From NCBI GenBank assembly GCA_017561615.1, contig JAFZBT010000123.1, positions 1 to 13,461 of the forward strand: a DNA stretch of 13,461 nucleotides. The letters are read 5' to 3'. A model generated the notes under the pieces. It made no database searches. It was given only the letters and a program-made list of their open reading frames with translations, and was not told the DNA's origin. This DNA is from Erysipelotrichaceae bacterium. Its GTDB lineage: Bacteria; Bacillota_I; Bacilli_A; Erysipelotrichales; Erysipelotrichaceae. Below are positions 6,449 to 13,133 of this stretch, piece after piece. Position 1 is the first letter of the stretch, and each line of letters opens with the position of its first letter. Both the position numbers and the translations under genes were made by a program.

Positions 6449-7405
6449 ATGAAATACGGAATCCTGTCGACGGCTTCAATTGCCCGCCGCTTCATTGACG
6501 GCGTCCGGGAAAACGGTCAGGATGAGATCTATGCCATCGCTTCCCGCAGTGAGGAAAAGGCTCAGCGCTATGCCAGAGAGCACGGCATACCGCATTACTA
6601 CGGCAGCTATGCCCAGTTAATGGAAAACCCCGCCATCGACATCATCTACATACCGTCCGTCAACGTCAACCACTGCCGCGACGGGCTCAATTCGCTCTCC
6701 TACCGCAAGCACACGGTCATTGAGAAGCCCTTTGCCCTGAATGAAAGGGAAGCCAATGACCTCTTTGATCTGGCGCAGGACATGAACTGCTTTCTGATGG
6801 AAGCCCAGAAGTCCGTCTTTCTGCCGGTGACCGTTGAACTGAAGCGGCTGCTGGCTGAGGAAACGGTCGGACCGCTGCGCTACATTGACTTTCAGATGAG
6901 CCATACCAATCACCCGCTGGATCACTGGATGTACCAGCTGACCATGGGCGGCGGTGCACTCTACGGCAGCGGTACCTACATTCTGGAATACCTGATGTAC
7001 CTCTTTGACGATCCCAGACTGACCATCAGCGGCATCAGCCTGCCGTCCCACAGCGATACCGATGCCATTGCCGCCTTCCATCTCAATACCGACCGCGGCT
7101 TCATTGTCAGCGCCGCCATCGCGACCAATGTCGAGTTTGACAGCAAGGCCGTCTTCTACGGGACCAAGGGTCACATCACCGTACGCAACTTCTGGAAGAG
7201 CGATTATCTGGACATCACCATGAATGACGGCAGCAGCCGGCAGATCAACTTCCCGATGGCCAGCGAGTTTGCCTACGAAGCCGCCCACATCCATGACTGC
7301 ATTGCCGCCGGCCTTACCGAAAGCCCGGTAATGACCAGACAGCGGACCCTGGAGACCATCAGGCTGGTCGACTGCCTCCAGCAGCAGTTCAGATCAGGAC
7401 AATGA
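6449..7405 (+). CDS. Gfo/Idh/MocA-family NAD(P)-dependent oxidoreductase
   Basis: Members oxidise or reduce sugars, inositols and related polyols with NAD(P). The 318-residue protein has an N-terminal Rossmann fold, an EKPFALNEREA motif (92-102) whose Lys93 is the conserved catalytic/cofactor lysine of the family, and the usual alpha/beta C-terminal domain with MGGGALYGSGTYILEYLM (166-183), which resembles dimeric dihydrodiol dehydrogenase/xylose dehydrogenase-like members. The dinucleotide loop reads GILSTASIA (4-12) rather than GxGxxA; Ser replaces the middle Gly, a change also met in this subgroup. The gene is monocistronic: it has its own promoter, diverges from pckA, and is followed at once by a terminator. 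The substrate cannot be told from sequence. A shared regulatory region with pckA hints at a common carbon-source signal. Confidence 0.9.
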   Translation: MKYGILSTASIARRFIDGVRENGQDEIYAIASRSEEKAQRYAREHGIPHYYGSYAQLMENPAIDIIYIPSVNVNHCRDGLNSLSYRKHTVIEKPFALNEREANDLFDLAQDMNCFLMEAQKSVFLPVTVELKRLLAEETVGPLRYIDFQMSHTNHPLDHWMYQLTMGGGALYGSGTYILEYLMYLFDDPRLTISGISLPSHSDTDAIAAFHLNTDRGFIVSAAIATNVEFDSKAVFYGTKGHITVRNFWKSDYLDITMNDGSSRQINFPMASEFAYEAAHIHDCIAAGLTESPVMTRQRTLETIRLVDCLQQQFRSGQ

Positions 7406-7412
7406 GCAAGCG

Positions 7413-7435
7413 AAAGCCGCCTCAGGCGGCTTTTT
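7413..7435 (+). terminator. Terminator of the oxidoreductase gene
   Basis: GCCGCC (7416-7421) pairs with GGCGGC (7425-7430) around a TCA loop; flanking AAA/TTT extends the stem and T5 follows. It starts eight bases after the stop codon. Confidence 0.9.
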
Positions 7436-7444
7436 CCTTTCCGC

Positions 7445-7468
7445 AAAAAAAGCGGCCTTGGCCGCCTT
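7445..7468 (-). terminator. Terminator of the kinase-glycosylase-kinase operon
   Basis: On the minus strand GCGGC-CAAG-GCCGC forms a five-pair stem, extended by AAG/TTT pairs, followed by seven T (7445-7451). It faces the plus-strand terminator only nine bases away, closing two convergent units. Confidence 0.85.
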
Positions 7469-7478
7469 AAACAGCTGT

Positions 7479-8435
7479 TTACCGGCAGTATCTGTCGAAC
7501 ACCTCTTCGACTTCCGCCCGGCTGCGGACACCGGAAGAGGCTCCCTGACTGCCGACCGCCAGGCTGGCACAGGCCAGACCATACAGACAGCACTCCCGGT
7601 TGTTCTTGCCCTCCAGAAGCGCGTTCAGGAAACCGGCAACGAAGCTGTCCCCAGCTCCGGTGGTATCGATCACCTCGGCCGGCAGAGCGGCCAGCAGGTA
7701 CTCTTCTTCGCGGTTGCGGAAGTAGCAGCCCCGGCTTCCGGCCTTGATGATCACGTTTTTCACGCCCATGTCCAGGAAGAACGCCGCTGCCCTCCGGAAG
7801 TCTTCCTCAGGCGAGTGAGCATTCAGAGAAACGCCGCTGTAGTAGCCGGCTTCCGTCTCATTGGGGAAGAAGTAATCAACGAGGCTGAAGAATTCACGGA
7901 ACTCTTCGACCGGGGCAATCTCGTAAAGAGGGACCTTGCTGTCACAGAGGACATAGGCTCCCGTCTTTCTGGCCGCCTGGGCGATCCGGTAATTGTTCTG
8001 CGCATCATCCAGCGGCGCCCGGAAACAGCTGGCAAAGCTGACAGCCCGGCACTGACTGATCACTTCCGGACTGACCGTCCGGCCGTTAAGGCGGACGGCC
8101 GGGGAATTGACGGAACTGCGGGAACCGTCTTCATTGATCCTGATGTTGGCGACCACACTCGCCAGCTGCTTATCCACCGTGATCCGGCTGATGTCGACTC
8201 CGGCATCCTGCAGCTGCTGAAGGATGATCTTACCGGCAAAGTCATCGCCGACAAAGCCGGCAACGGCCGCCTTAAGACCCAGACGGGTGGCGATGAGCGC
8301 TTCATTAAGGGCATCGCCGCCGACATGCAGGCTGATCTCATCGGCAGTTGCCGATCTTCTTACTTTTCCGTTTTCTCTGACGTTTCTGACCAGACAGTCC
8401 AGAACCAGCTGGCCCATGCATATTACATCTGTCAT
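7479..8435 (-). CDS. PfkB/ribokinase-family carbohydrate or nucleoside kinase
   Basis: This cytoplasmic kinase phosphorylates a sugar or nucleoside hydroxyl using ATP. The 318-residue chain shows the substrate-side motif VGGDALNEALIATRLG (38-53), the PNETEA motif (191-196, N-x-x-E for Mg/ATP) and the family signature DTTGAGDSFVAGFL (257-270), in which Asp263 is the catalytic base. GDALNEAL is close to fructokinase/ribokinase-like members, but the substrate is not decided. The ATG overlaps the stop codon of the DNA glycosylase gene (ATGA), with AGGAAG directly upstream inside that gene, so the two are translationally coupled. The 3' end abuts a terminator, making this the last gene of a three-gene operon. 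Confidence 0.93.
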   Translation of the reverse strand: MTDVICMGQLVLDCLVRNVRENGKVRRSATADEISLHVGGDALNEALIATRLGLKAAVAGFVGDDFAGKIILQQLQDAGVDISRITVDKQLASVVANIRINEDGSRSSVNSPAVRLNGRTVSPEVISQCRAVSFASCFRAPLDDAQNNYRIAQAARKTGAYVLCDSKVPLYEIAPVEEFREFFSLVDYFFPNETEAGYYSGVSLNAHSPEEDFRRAAAFFLDMGVKNVIIKAGSRGCYFRNREEEYLLAALPAEVIDTTGAGDSFVAGFLNALLEGKNNRECCLYGLACASLAVGSQGASSGVRSRAEVEEVFDRYCR

Positions 8436-8926
8436 TCTTCCTGACCTCTTTTCCTGATTCCCGCTCCCCAGACTTCTGCCAGTCTGTCTGCCGACCAGGC
8501 GGCATTGGCCGGTGAAGTTGACGGCATTCTGACGGCCTGGCGGCCGGTCAGGGGGTAAAGATAACTTTCATACAGTTTATGAGCTGTGGCGCCGTTGCAC
8601 AGGATCCTTTCGATCGGACTGTGATCAAGGATCACGGACAGATCGTTGGCGGTAACGTTGCTTATGGAACTGTCAGCCGAGCCGGTGATGTCGCACTGGG
8701 CGATCACGTCCCACAGGGCGATGCCGTTATTCAGCAGCAGTTCTTTCTTTTCCTCAATGGTTACCGGTTCCTTGCTGCCGGTCACCGCCGCCATGACCTT
8801 CCAGAAGCGGTTACGGGGATGGCCGTAGAAGAAGCGCTGCTGCCGCGACCTGACCGAAGGAAAGGAGCCCAGAATAAGGATCCGAGATCTTTCATCAAAA
8901 ACCGGTTCGATATTATGCAGCTCCAT
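8432..8926 (-). CDS. DNA-deoxyinosine (hypoxanthine-DNA) glycosylase, UDG superfamily family 6
   Basis: The enzyme excises hypoxanthine, the deamination product of adenine, from DNA to start base-excision repair. The 164-residue protein has the family layout: LILGSFPSVRS (17-27), FFYGHPRNRFW (32-42) with the expected catalytic Asn39, GIALWDVIAQCDITGSADSS (68-87) and the C-terminal STSPANAAWS block. These distinguish it from mismatch-specific Mug/TDG and from family 4/5 enzymes, which carry other forms of motif I and usually Fe-S cysteines. It starts 17 bases after the upstream kinase stop with a weak CGGAA site and overlaps the downstream kinase by four bases. A repair enzyme between two PfkB kinases is an unexpected partnership. 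I am confident of the superfamily and fairly confident of hypoxanthine specificity. Confidence 0.88.
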   Translation of the reverse strand: MELHNIEPVFDERSRILILGSFPSVRSRQQRFFYGHPRNRFWKVMAAVTGSKEPVTIEEKKELLLNNGIALWDVIAQCDITGSADSSISNVTANDLSVILDHSPIERILCNGATAHKLYESYLYPLTGRQAVRMPSTSPANAAWSADRLAEVWGAGIRKRGQEE

Positions 8927-8943
8927 GTTCTGTTATTCCGTTT

Positions 8944-9864
8944 CTATAATTCAATTCCGAACTCGCTGGGCATGAAGCGCGGGCAGACGTTTTCGCTGGT
9001 AACGATGACGCTGGCCGCCAGCCGGGTGCCTATCTCACAGGCCTGGGCCAGGGTCTTGCCGTAAGTCAGACCGATGGTCACGCCGGCAAAGAAGGCGTCG
9101 CCGCAGCCGGCCACGTCCTTGACGATGACCTTCATGCTCGGACATATTCCTCTCTCTCCGCCGGTTTCGGCATAGACAGCGCCGCGGGAACCCTTGGTCA
9201 CGACCATCCGGCGAATGCCGGAAGCCTCGATCCGCTCAGCCAGCCAGTCAGCCATCTCTTCCTGAGGAACATGATCAAATTCCTCGGAGAAGAACAGACC
9301 GGCTTCCTCCAGGTTGCAGACGAAGCAGTCGACATGCTTCAGAAGGTCTCTTCTCTTGACGGCAATGGACATGTTGGAGACCACTGCGTAAACTTTCTTG
9401 TCATACTTGCGGGCCAGCTTGAAGATACGGCTGACCAGATCCTTCTCCATGTCGATCTCCAGGGCGATGGAATCGCAGCTGCTGATGATCTCATCACCAT
9501 GCTCATCCAGTACCTCGGCCAGTACCGACAGGTCAGGACGCTTTGATATGGAGGCATAGACATCTCCCTTTTCATCGAAGACGGCCAGCCAGGTGCCCAT
9601 GCCGTCGGGAACCTGACGCATGTAGCGGGTATCGACGTGATGTTCCTTCAGCTTGCGGATGACGTCGTCGCCGGTTCCGCCCTCATCGACGACGCTGACA
9701 TAGGTCGGATTCAGTTCGACGTTGGCGATGTCCTCAACGATGTTGCGGCTGACGCCGCCGTGAACCTGTTCGATGCGCCCGGCATTGCGCCCGGCGGGCA
9801 GAAAGTTCTTCAGGGGATAGCCCTTGATGTCCACGAAGACTGCTCCGAATACCACGATACCCAT
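8944..9864 (-). CDS. PfkB-family kinase with pseudouridine-kinase-like features
   Basis: Motifs are FGAVFVDIKGYP near the N-terminus, GRNAGRIEQVHGGVSRNI (25-42), CNLEEAGLF (183-191, N-x-x-E) and VAGCGDAFFAGVTIGL (251-266), where Asp256 is the catalytic base. The GGVSRNIVEDIAN stretch recalls the GGVGRNIAxNL of pseudouridine kinase (PsuK), so a nucleoside rather than a sugar substrate is plausible, but not shown; no psuG partner is visible. The anion-hole motif is AGCGD instead of the usual TGAGD, with a Cys in place of Ala. I chose the ATG at 9864 because GGAGG lies eight bases upstream; ATGs at 9879 and 9888 overlap or precede that site. The chain is 306 residues, normal for the family. It is the first gene of the operon, reading from a promoter at about 9980 with a leader of roughly 105 bases. 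Confidence 0.9.
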   Translation of the reverse strand: MGIVVFGAVFVDIKGYPLKNFLPAGRNAGRIEQVHGGVSRNIVEDIANVELNPTYVSVVDEGGTGDDVIRKLKEHHVDTRYMRQVPDGMGTWLAVFDEKGDVYASISKRPDLSVLAEVLDEHGDEIISSCDSIALEIDMEKDLVSRIFKLARKYDKKVYAVVSNMSIAVKRRDLLKHVDCFVCNLEEAGLFFSEEFDHVPQEEMADWLAERIEASGIRRMVVTKGSRGAVYAETGGERGICPSMKVIVKDVAGCGDAFFAGVTIGLTYGKTLAQACEIGTRLAASVIVTSENVCPRFMPSEFGIEL

Positions 9865-9948
9865 AACCTGATCCTCCATTGCCGGCAAGCTGCTGTCCGG
9901 CCATTTTTACTTCGGTAACCATGTAGTTTGTTTCAAAAGGATGCGGGC

Positions 9949-9992
9949 ATCACTCTTCAGGGGAAAAGTGATAATTCATTATATCATCACTT
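9949..9992. promoter_or_regulatory. -10 box of the kinase operon flanked by GTGA/TCAC half-sites
   Basis: The minus strand has a perfect TATAAT (9978-9983) without a clear -35. The box lies between inverted arms AAGTGAT (9966-9972) and ATCACTT (9986-9992), and an inner palindrome ATAAT-TC-ATTAT (9971-9982) overlaps it. A third half-site ATCACT (9949-9954) forms another inverted pair with AGTGAT (9967-9972). Placement over a -10 suggests a repressor operator for the kinase operon. Confidence 0.5.
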
Positions 9993-10018
9993 GCCGTCTG
10001 ACAGCGTGCCAATCGCTC

Positions 10019-10028
10019 GGAAAAGTGA
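10019..10028 (+). repeat. Second copy of GGAAAAGTGA in the kinase / phosphatase divergent region
   Basis: GGAAAAGTGA at 10019-10028 repeats 9962-9971 in the same orientation, 57 bases apart. It lies about 70 bases before the predicted start of the phosphatase transcript and contains the same AAGTGA half-site as the kinase operator, so one regulator may touch both promoters. Confidence 0.35.
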
Positions 10029-10059
10029 AGTTTCGCTTTCTCAGACTGCTTCATGCTGA

Positions 10060-10088
10060 TGGAAAGCCGGGATGATTTACGATATAAT
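10060..10088 (+). promoter_or_regulatory. Promoter of the phosphatase / partner-switching operon
   Basis: A perfect TATAAT (10083-10088) lies 17 bases after TGGAAA (10060-10065), which matches the -35 consensus TTGACA at four of six positions. This looks like a housekeeping-type promoter. Transcription would start near 10095, downstream of the ATG at 10053, which decides the start of the phosphatase gene in favour of 10113. Confidence 0.55.
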
Positions 10089-10112
10089 ACTATTCAGAGA
10101 TTGTCAGCAAAT

Positions 10113-11825
10113 ATGGAAATACAGAAGAGCAAGTCATTACGAAGGAAGATATTCAACGGGACCATTCAGGTTTCCCTCATCATCCTTTTACTGGTAGGCG
10201 CCATGAACTACCTGCTGTTTTCCAACGGCGTTTCATCCTATTACCGTACCAGCGTTGAGCGAAATGCGTCTACCGCCGCTGCCGTGATCAATGTTGAGGA
10301 CGTCATCTTTCTGGCGGACAGCGTCCGGGAAATCCTGAATGAGACCGGTCCCCGCAGTGAAGATAATCCCGCCTTCAACGGCATTCTGGATACCGAACAG
10401 TATCAGCGGACAGTCAGGATGCTCAATACGATCCGCTCTGAACAGAACGACGCCTTCCTGACCCTGGTTCTGGCCGACACCGAGAACATGCGCTTCGTCT
10501 ACCTGGCTGATGCGGACGCATCCGCCCTTTCTTCCAATCACGTCAGCTTCCCGGGCGACTGCTATGAAATGAGCGAGAGTGAAAAGGCGGCCGTACTGGA
10601 ATACCGCTTCTACATACCAACATACACCTATCATTATGATGAACGGGGGAAAGATGTCCTGCTCTACTCAGCCGGAAGCGCGGTCCAGAACAAGACTGAC
10701 CTCAGTGGCGTCATCGCCTATATCATCGCCGACGTCCGTCAGGAAAGCATCTCCCGCGACATCCTGCCGACTATATACCAGAATCTCTTTATCCTGGCCG
10801 GCGTAGTTCTGTTTCTGGCCATCATCGTCGTCATCCTGGGCAACATTCACATCATTGACCCGCTCAACAAGCTGTCCAGCGCCGCCCGCCAGTTCATTGC
10901 TGACCGCAAGAACGACCGTCATAACGAAGTACGTTACTTCAAGGCTCTTGGCATTAAGACGCAGGACGAGATCGAACAGCTGGCCCGCTCGATGAGCACG
11001 ATGGAAAAGGACCTCAACAACTATGAGGAAGAAGTAATCTCCCTGACCAAGGACAAGGAAAGGATCCGCACCGAACTGACTCTGGCCCGCAACCTCCAGC
11101 ACGATACCCTGCCGACCAGCTTCCCGCCGTTCCCCGAGCGTCCGGAGATCGACGTCTATGCCGTCATCGATCCGGCCCGTGAAGTCGGCGGCGACTTCTA
11201 CGACATCTTCCTGATCGACGATGATCATCTGGCTCTGGTCGTCGCTGACGTCTCCGGCAAGGGCATTCCGGCAGCGCTGTTCATGATGATCTCCAAGATC
11301 CTGATCAGTACCACGCTGAAGAGCTGCCTGTCTCCCGCCAGAGCGCTGGAGAAGGTCAACGCGCTGCTGTGCGAGAACAACCGCGAACAGATGTTCGTAA
11401 CCGTCTGGCTGGCCGTCGTTGATCTCAATACCGGTACGGTAACCTGCGCCAATGCCGGCCATGAAAACCCGCTGATCTGCCAGAACGGCGTCTGGTCATA
11501 CATTACTGACAGGCACGGACTGGTACTTTCAGCCATGGAAGACATGAAGTACAGTGAACACACTATGCAGCTTCAGGACGGCGACTGGCTGTTCCAGTAC
11601 TCCGACGGCATTCCTGAAGCAACCAACATCAACAGCGAATTATTCGGTGAACAGAGACTTCTGGACAGCTGCCAGAAAGCCAGCCTGGTATCCCCGGCCG
11701 GTTTCCTGAAGAGCATCCAGATCGACATAGATGAATTTGTCGGCGAAGCGGAACAGTTTGATGACATCACCATGCTGGCTTACCGCTTCCACCAAAAAGG
11801 AGGTAATGACAATGGAAATAGTTAA
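10113..11825 (+). CDS. Membrane receptor PP2C-type (SpoIIE/RsbU family) serine phosphatase with HAMP domain
   Basis: The protein should sense an outside signal and dephosphorylate a STAS anti-sigma antagonist. The 570 residues comprise a basic N-terminus, membrane helix 1 (about 17-36), an extracytoplasmic domain of about 187 residues (37-223), membrane helix 2 (224-247), a HAMP domain (248-303), a charged signalling helix (304-332) and the phosphatase domain (about 345-557). Metal ligands are visible in AREVGGDFYDIF (Asp361), VADVSGKGIPAALFM (Asp379), YSDGIPEAT (Asp498) and FDDITML (Asp550/551). The external domain matches no family I can name; it resembles double-Cache-type sensors in size only. 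The ATG at 10113 fits the promoter at 10083-10088, but the leader is only about 18 bases and has no good ribosome binding site, so initiation may be inefficient. The 3' end overlaps the first STAS gene by 14 bases. Confidence 0.93.
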   Translation: MEIQKSKSLRRKIFNGTIQVSLIILLLVGAMNYLLFSNGVSSYYRTSVERNASTAAAVINVEDVIFLADSVREILNETGPRSEDNPAFNGILDTEQYQRTVRMLNTIRSEQNDAFLTLVLADTENMRFVYLADADASALSSNHVSFPGDCYEMSESEKAAVLEYRFYIPTYTYHYDERGKDVLLYSAGSAVQNKTDLSGVIAYIIADVRQESISRDILPTIYQNLFILAGVVLFLAIIVVILGNIHIIDPLNKLSSAARQFIADRKNDRHNEVRYFKALGIKTQDEIEQLARSMSTMEKDLNNYEEEVISLTKDKERIRTELTLARNLQHDTLPTSFPPFPERPEIDVYAVIDPAREVGGDFYDIFLIDDDHLALVVADVSGKGIPAALFMMISKILISTTLKSCLSPARALEKVNALLCENNREQMFVTVWLAVVDLNTGTVTCANAGHENPLICQNGVWSYITDRHGLVLSAMEDMKYSEHTMQLQDGDWLFQYSDGIPEATNINSELFGEQRLLDSCQKASLVSPAGFLKSIQIDIDEFVGEAEQFDDITMLAYRFHQKGGNDNGNS

Positions 11826-12150
11826 GACCCGTGAAGACAACAGCTTTACCGTAGCCATCAGCGGCCGGCTGGACACCATGTCCTCACCGCAGCTGCAGAG
11901 TGAAATGGAAACGGTCACCGCCGAAGCGGAAAACCTGGTCCTCGATCTGAAGGATCTGGAATACATTTCTTCTGCCGGTCTGCGCGTCATCCTTCTGGTC
12001 AAGAAGGCCATGGATGGCAGAGGCACGCTGGTGCTGAAGAACGTCAACGATACCGTCATGGCCATTCTGGACGTGACCGGTTTCAGCAGCATTCTTAACA
12101 TTGAACCCGCCCAGACAGAGAGTCAGAACGATGAAGACACTGCAGACTGA
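11812..12150 (+). CDS. Anti-sigma factor antagonist (STAS domain, SpoIIAA/RsbV-like)
   Basis: When dephosphorylated, such proteins bind the RsbW-like kinase and free its sigma factor. The 112-residue chain is one STAS domain: FTVAISGRLDTMSSPQL (12-28), LVLDLKDLEYISSAGLRVILL (42-62) and VMAILDVTGFSSIL near the end. Ser54 aligns with the phosphorylated serine of RsbV/SpoIIAA (DS[S/T]GL there, SSAGL here). A strong AGGAGG ends eight bases before the ATG at 11812; an ATG six bases earlier is too close to that site. The gene overlaps the phosphatase gene by 14 bases and the anti-sigma kinase gene by 20, so the three partners are translationally linked. A polar Asp/Glu-rich tail (about 100-112) follows the domain. 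Confidence 0.95.
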   Translation: MEIVKTREDNSFTVAISGRLDTMSSPQLQSEMETVTAEAENLVLDLKDLEYISSAGLRVILLVKKAMDGRGTLVLKNVNDTVMAILDVTGFSSILNIEPAQTESQNDEDTAD

Positions 12151-12559
12151 AGCGAAAATTGAAAACCTTCAGCTGGTGCTCAGCTTTCTTGAGGAATATC
12201 TGGAAGCGATGGACTGCTCTCCCCGGATGACCATGCAACTGCAGGTCGCCCTGGAGGAGATGTATACCAACATCTGCTTCTACGCCTATGTTCCGGAAAG
12301 CGGAGATGTTTTACTGCTGCTTGACAACCGCGGCAGCGTTCTGAAGATCTACCTGATCGACCGGGGCGTTGAATTCGACCCCACAGCCAAGGAAGATCCC
12401 GACGTCTCGCTCGACGCTTCGCAGCGGCCGATCGGCGGACTGGGCATCTACATGGTCAAGAAGATCGTCGACCGGATGATTTACCGGCGCATCAACGGTC
12501 TGAACGTGCTCTGTCTGGTCAAGGACATCAGCAGGGAGAACGGCGATGGAAAAATTTGA
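12131..12559 (+). CDS. Anti-sigma factor serine kinase (RsbW/SpoIIAB-like, GHKL ATPase)
   Basis: The kinase would bind and inactivate a sigma factor and phosphorylate STAS antagonists. The 142 residues show the GHKL ATP-binding boxes: N-box LEEMYTNICFYAY (41-53, Glu43 and Asn47), G1 box DRGVEFDP (77-84) and G2 box GGLGIYMVKKIVD (102-114). Length and architecture match RsbW/SpoIIAB; there is no phospho-acceptor histidine domain. The ATG at 12131 lies within the STAS gene (20-base overlap) behind AGAGAG; an in-frame ATG at 12101 would deepen the overlap and has no ribosome binding site. The gene ends 14 bases inside the HD-domain gene. No sigma factor lies in the window, so its client is unknown. 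Confidence 0.94.
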   Translation: MKTLQTEAKIENLQLVLSFLEEYLEAMDCSPRMTMQLQVALEEMYTNICFYAYVPESGDVLLLLDNRGSVLKIYLIDRGVEFDPTAKEDPDVSLDASQRPIGGLGIYMVKKIVDRMIYRRINGLNVLCLVKDISRENGDGKI

Positions 12560-13133
12560 CCGGGCGATCGTCTTTGCGACCAATGCCCATAAGGGGCAGA
12601 CCCGCAAGGGCAGCAATTCCCCCTACATCGTCCATCCCCTGGAGGTCGCCACCATCGCAGCCACGATGACCGACGACGAGGACATCCTGTGCGCCGCCGT
12701 GCTGCACGACACCGTGGAGGATACCGACATAACCCTGGAACAGATCGAGGAAAACTTCGGAACAAGAGTCAGGCAGCTGGTACAGAGCGAAACCGAGAAC
12801 AAGTACAAGCAGATCGATCCCAGTGCTTCCTGGAAACGCCGCAAGGCGGAATCCCTCCAGGATCTGAAGGAAGCTGACGGGGACATGAAGATGCTGTGGC
12901 TGTCGGACAAGCTGTCCAACATGCGTTCCTTCTTCCGGATGTATCTGGAAGAAGACGATGCCTTATGGCAGCACTTCCACATGACCGACCCTCAGCAGCA
13001 GTACTGGTATCACCACACCATCCTGGAGTACCTCTCCGATCTGGACATCCACCCTGCCTATCAGGAATACAAGCGGCTTCTGGAGATCGTCTTCTCCACG
13101 ACAATAAAGAAAAGAGGTAAAGAGAATGACTGA
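12546..13133 (+). CDS. HD-domain (p)ppGpp hydrolase-like protein (RelA/SpoT hydrolase domain, Mesh1-like)
   Basis: The protein resembles small alarmone hydrolases, which remove the 3'-pyrophosphate of ppGpp. Over 195 residues it carries FATNAHKGQTRKG (10-22), PYIVHPLEVA (26-35) with His30, AAVLHDTVEDTDIT (50-63) with His54/Asp55 and Glu58/Asp59, and LSDKLSNMRSFF (119-130) with Asp121. His30, His54, Asp55 and Asp121 are the four expected Mn2+ ligands, and the Glu58-Asp59 pair matches the catalytic ED of SpoT/Mesh1. A C-terminal helical part includes YWYHHTILEYLSDL, as in this family. There is no synthetase, TGS or ACT domain, so hydrolysis only is expected. GGGAG lies eight to ten bases before the ATG. 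The gene overlaps the anti-sigma kinase by 14 bases and the next STAS gene by eight, placing it firmly inside the partner-switching operon. Another nucleotide substrate (for example NADPH, as reported for metazoan Mesh1) cannot be excluded. Confidence 0.85.
   Translation: MEKFDRAIVFATNAHKGQTRKGSNSPYIVHPLEVATIAATMTDDEDILCAAVLHDTVEDTDITLEQIEENFGTRVRQLVQSETENKYKQIDPSASWKRRKAESLQDLKEADGDMKMLWLSDKLSNMRSFFRMYLEEDDALWQHFHMTDPQQQYWYHHTILEYLSDLDIHPAYQEYKRLLEIVFSTTIKKRGKEND

Noticed and set aside
6617..7294. Minus-strand open frame (225 codons) opposite the oxidoreductase
   Set aside because: The plus-strand gene has a promoter, ribosome binding site, EKP motif and terminator; the opposite frame has none of these.
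7458..8444. Long plus-strand open frame (328 codons) opposite the downstream PfkB kinase
   Set aside because: It is antisense to a gene with intact family motifs, has no ribosome binding site or recognisable motif, and long antisense frames are expected at this base composition.
9734..9922. Leader peptide starting at 9922 upstream of the kinase gene
   Set aside because: The frame runs far into the kinase gene out of frame, has no ribosome binding site, and lacks the codon runs typical of attenuation peptides.
10053..10112. Twenty-residue N-terminal extension of the phosphatase from the ATG at 10053
   Set aside because: The -10 box at 10083-10088 lies inside it and no ribosome binding site precedes that ATG.
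10668..11462. Minus-strand open frame (264 codons) opposite the PP2C phosphatase
   Set aside because: It is an antisense shadow of a well-supported gene; the translation is low-complexity and rich in Asp/Gly/Gln, with no domain.
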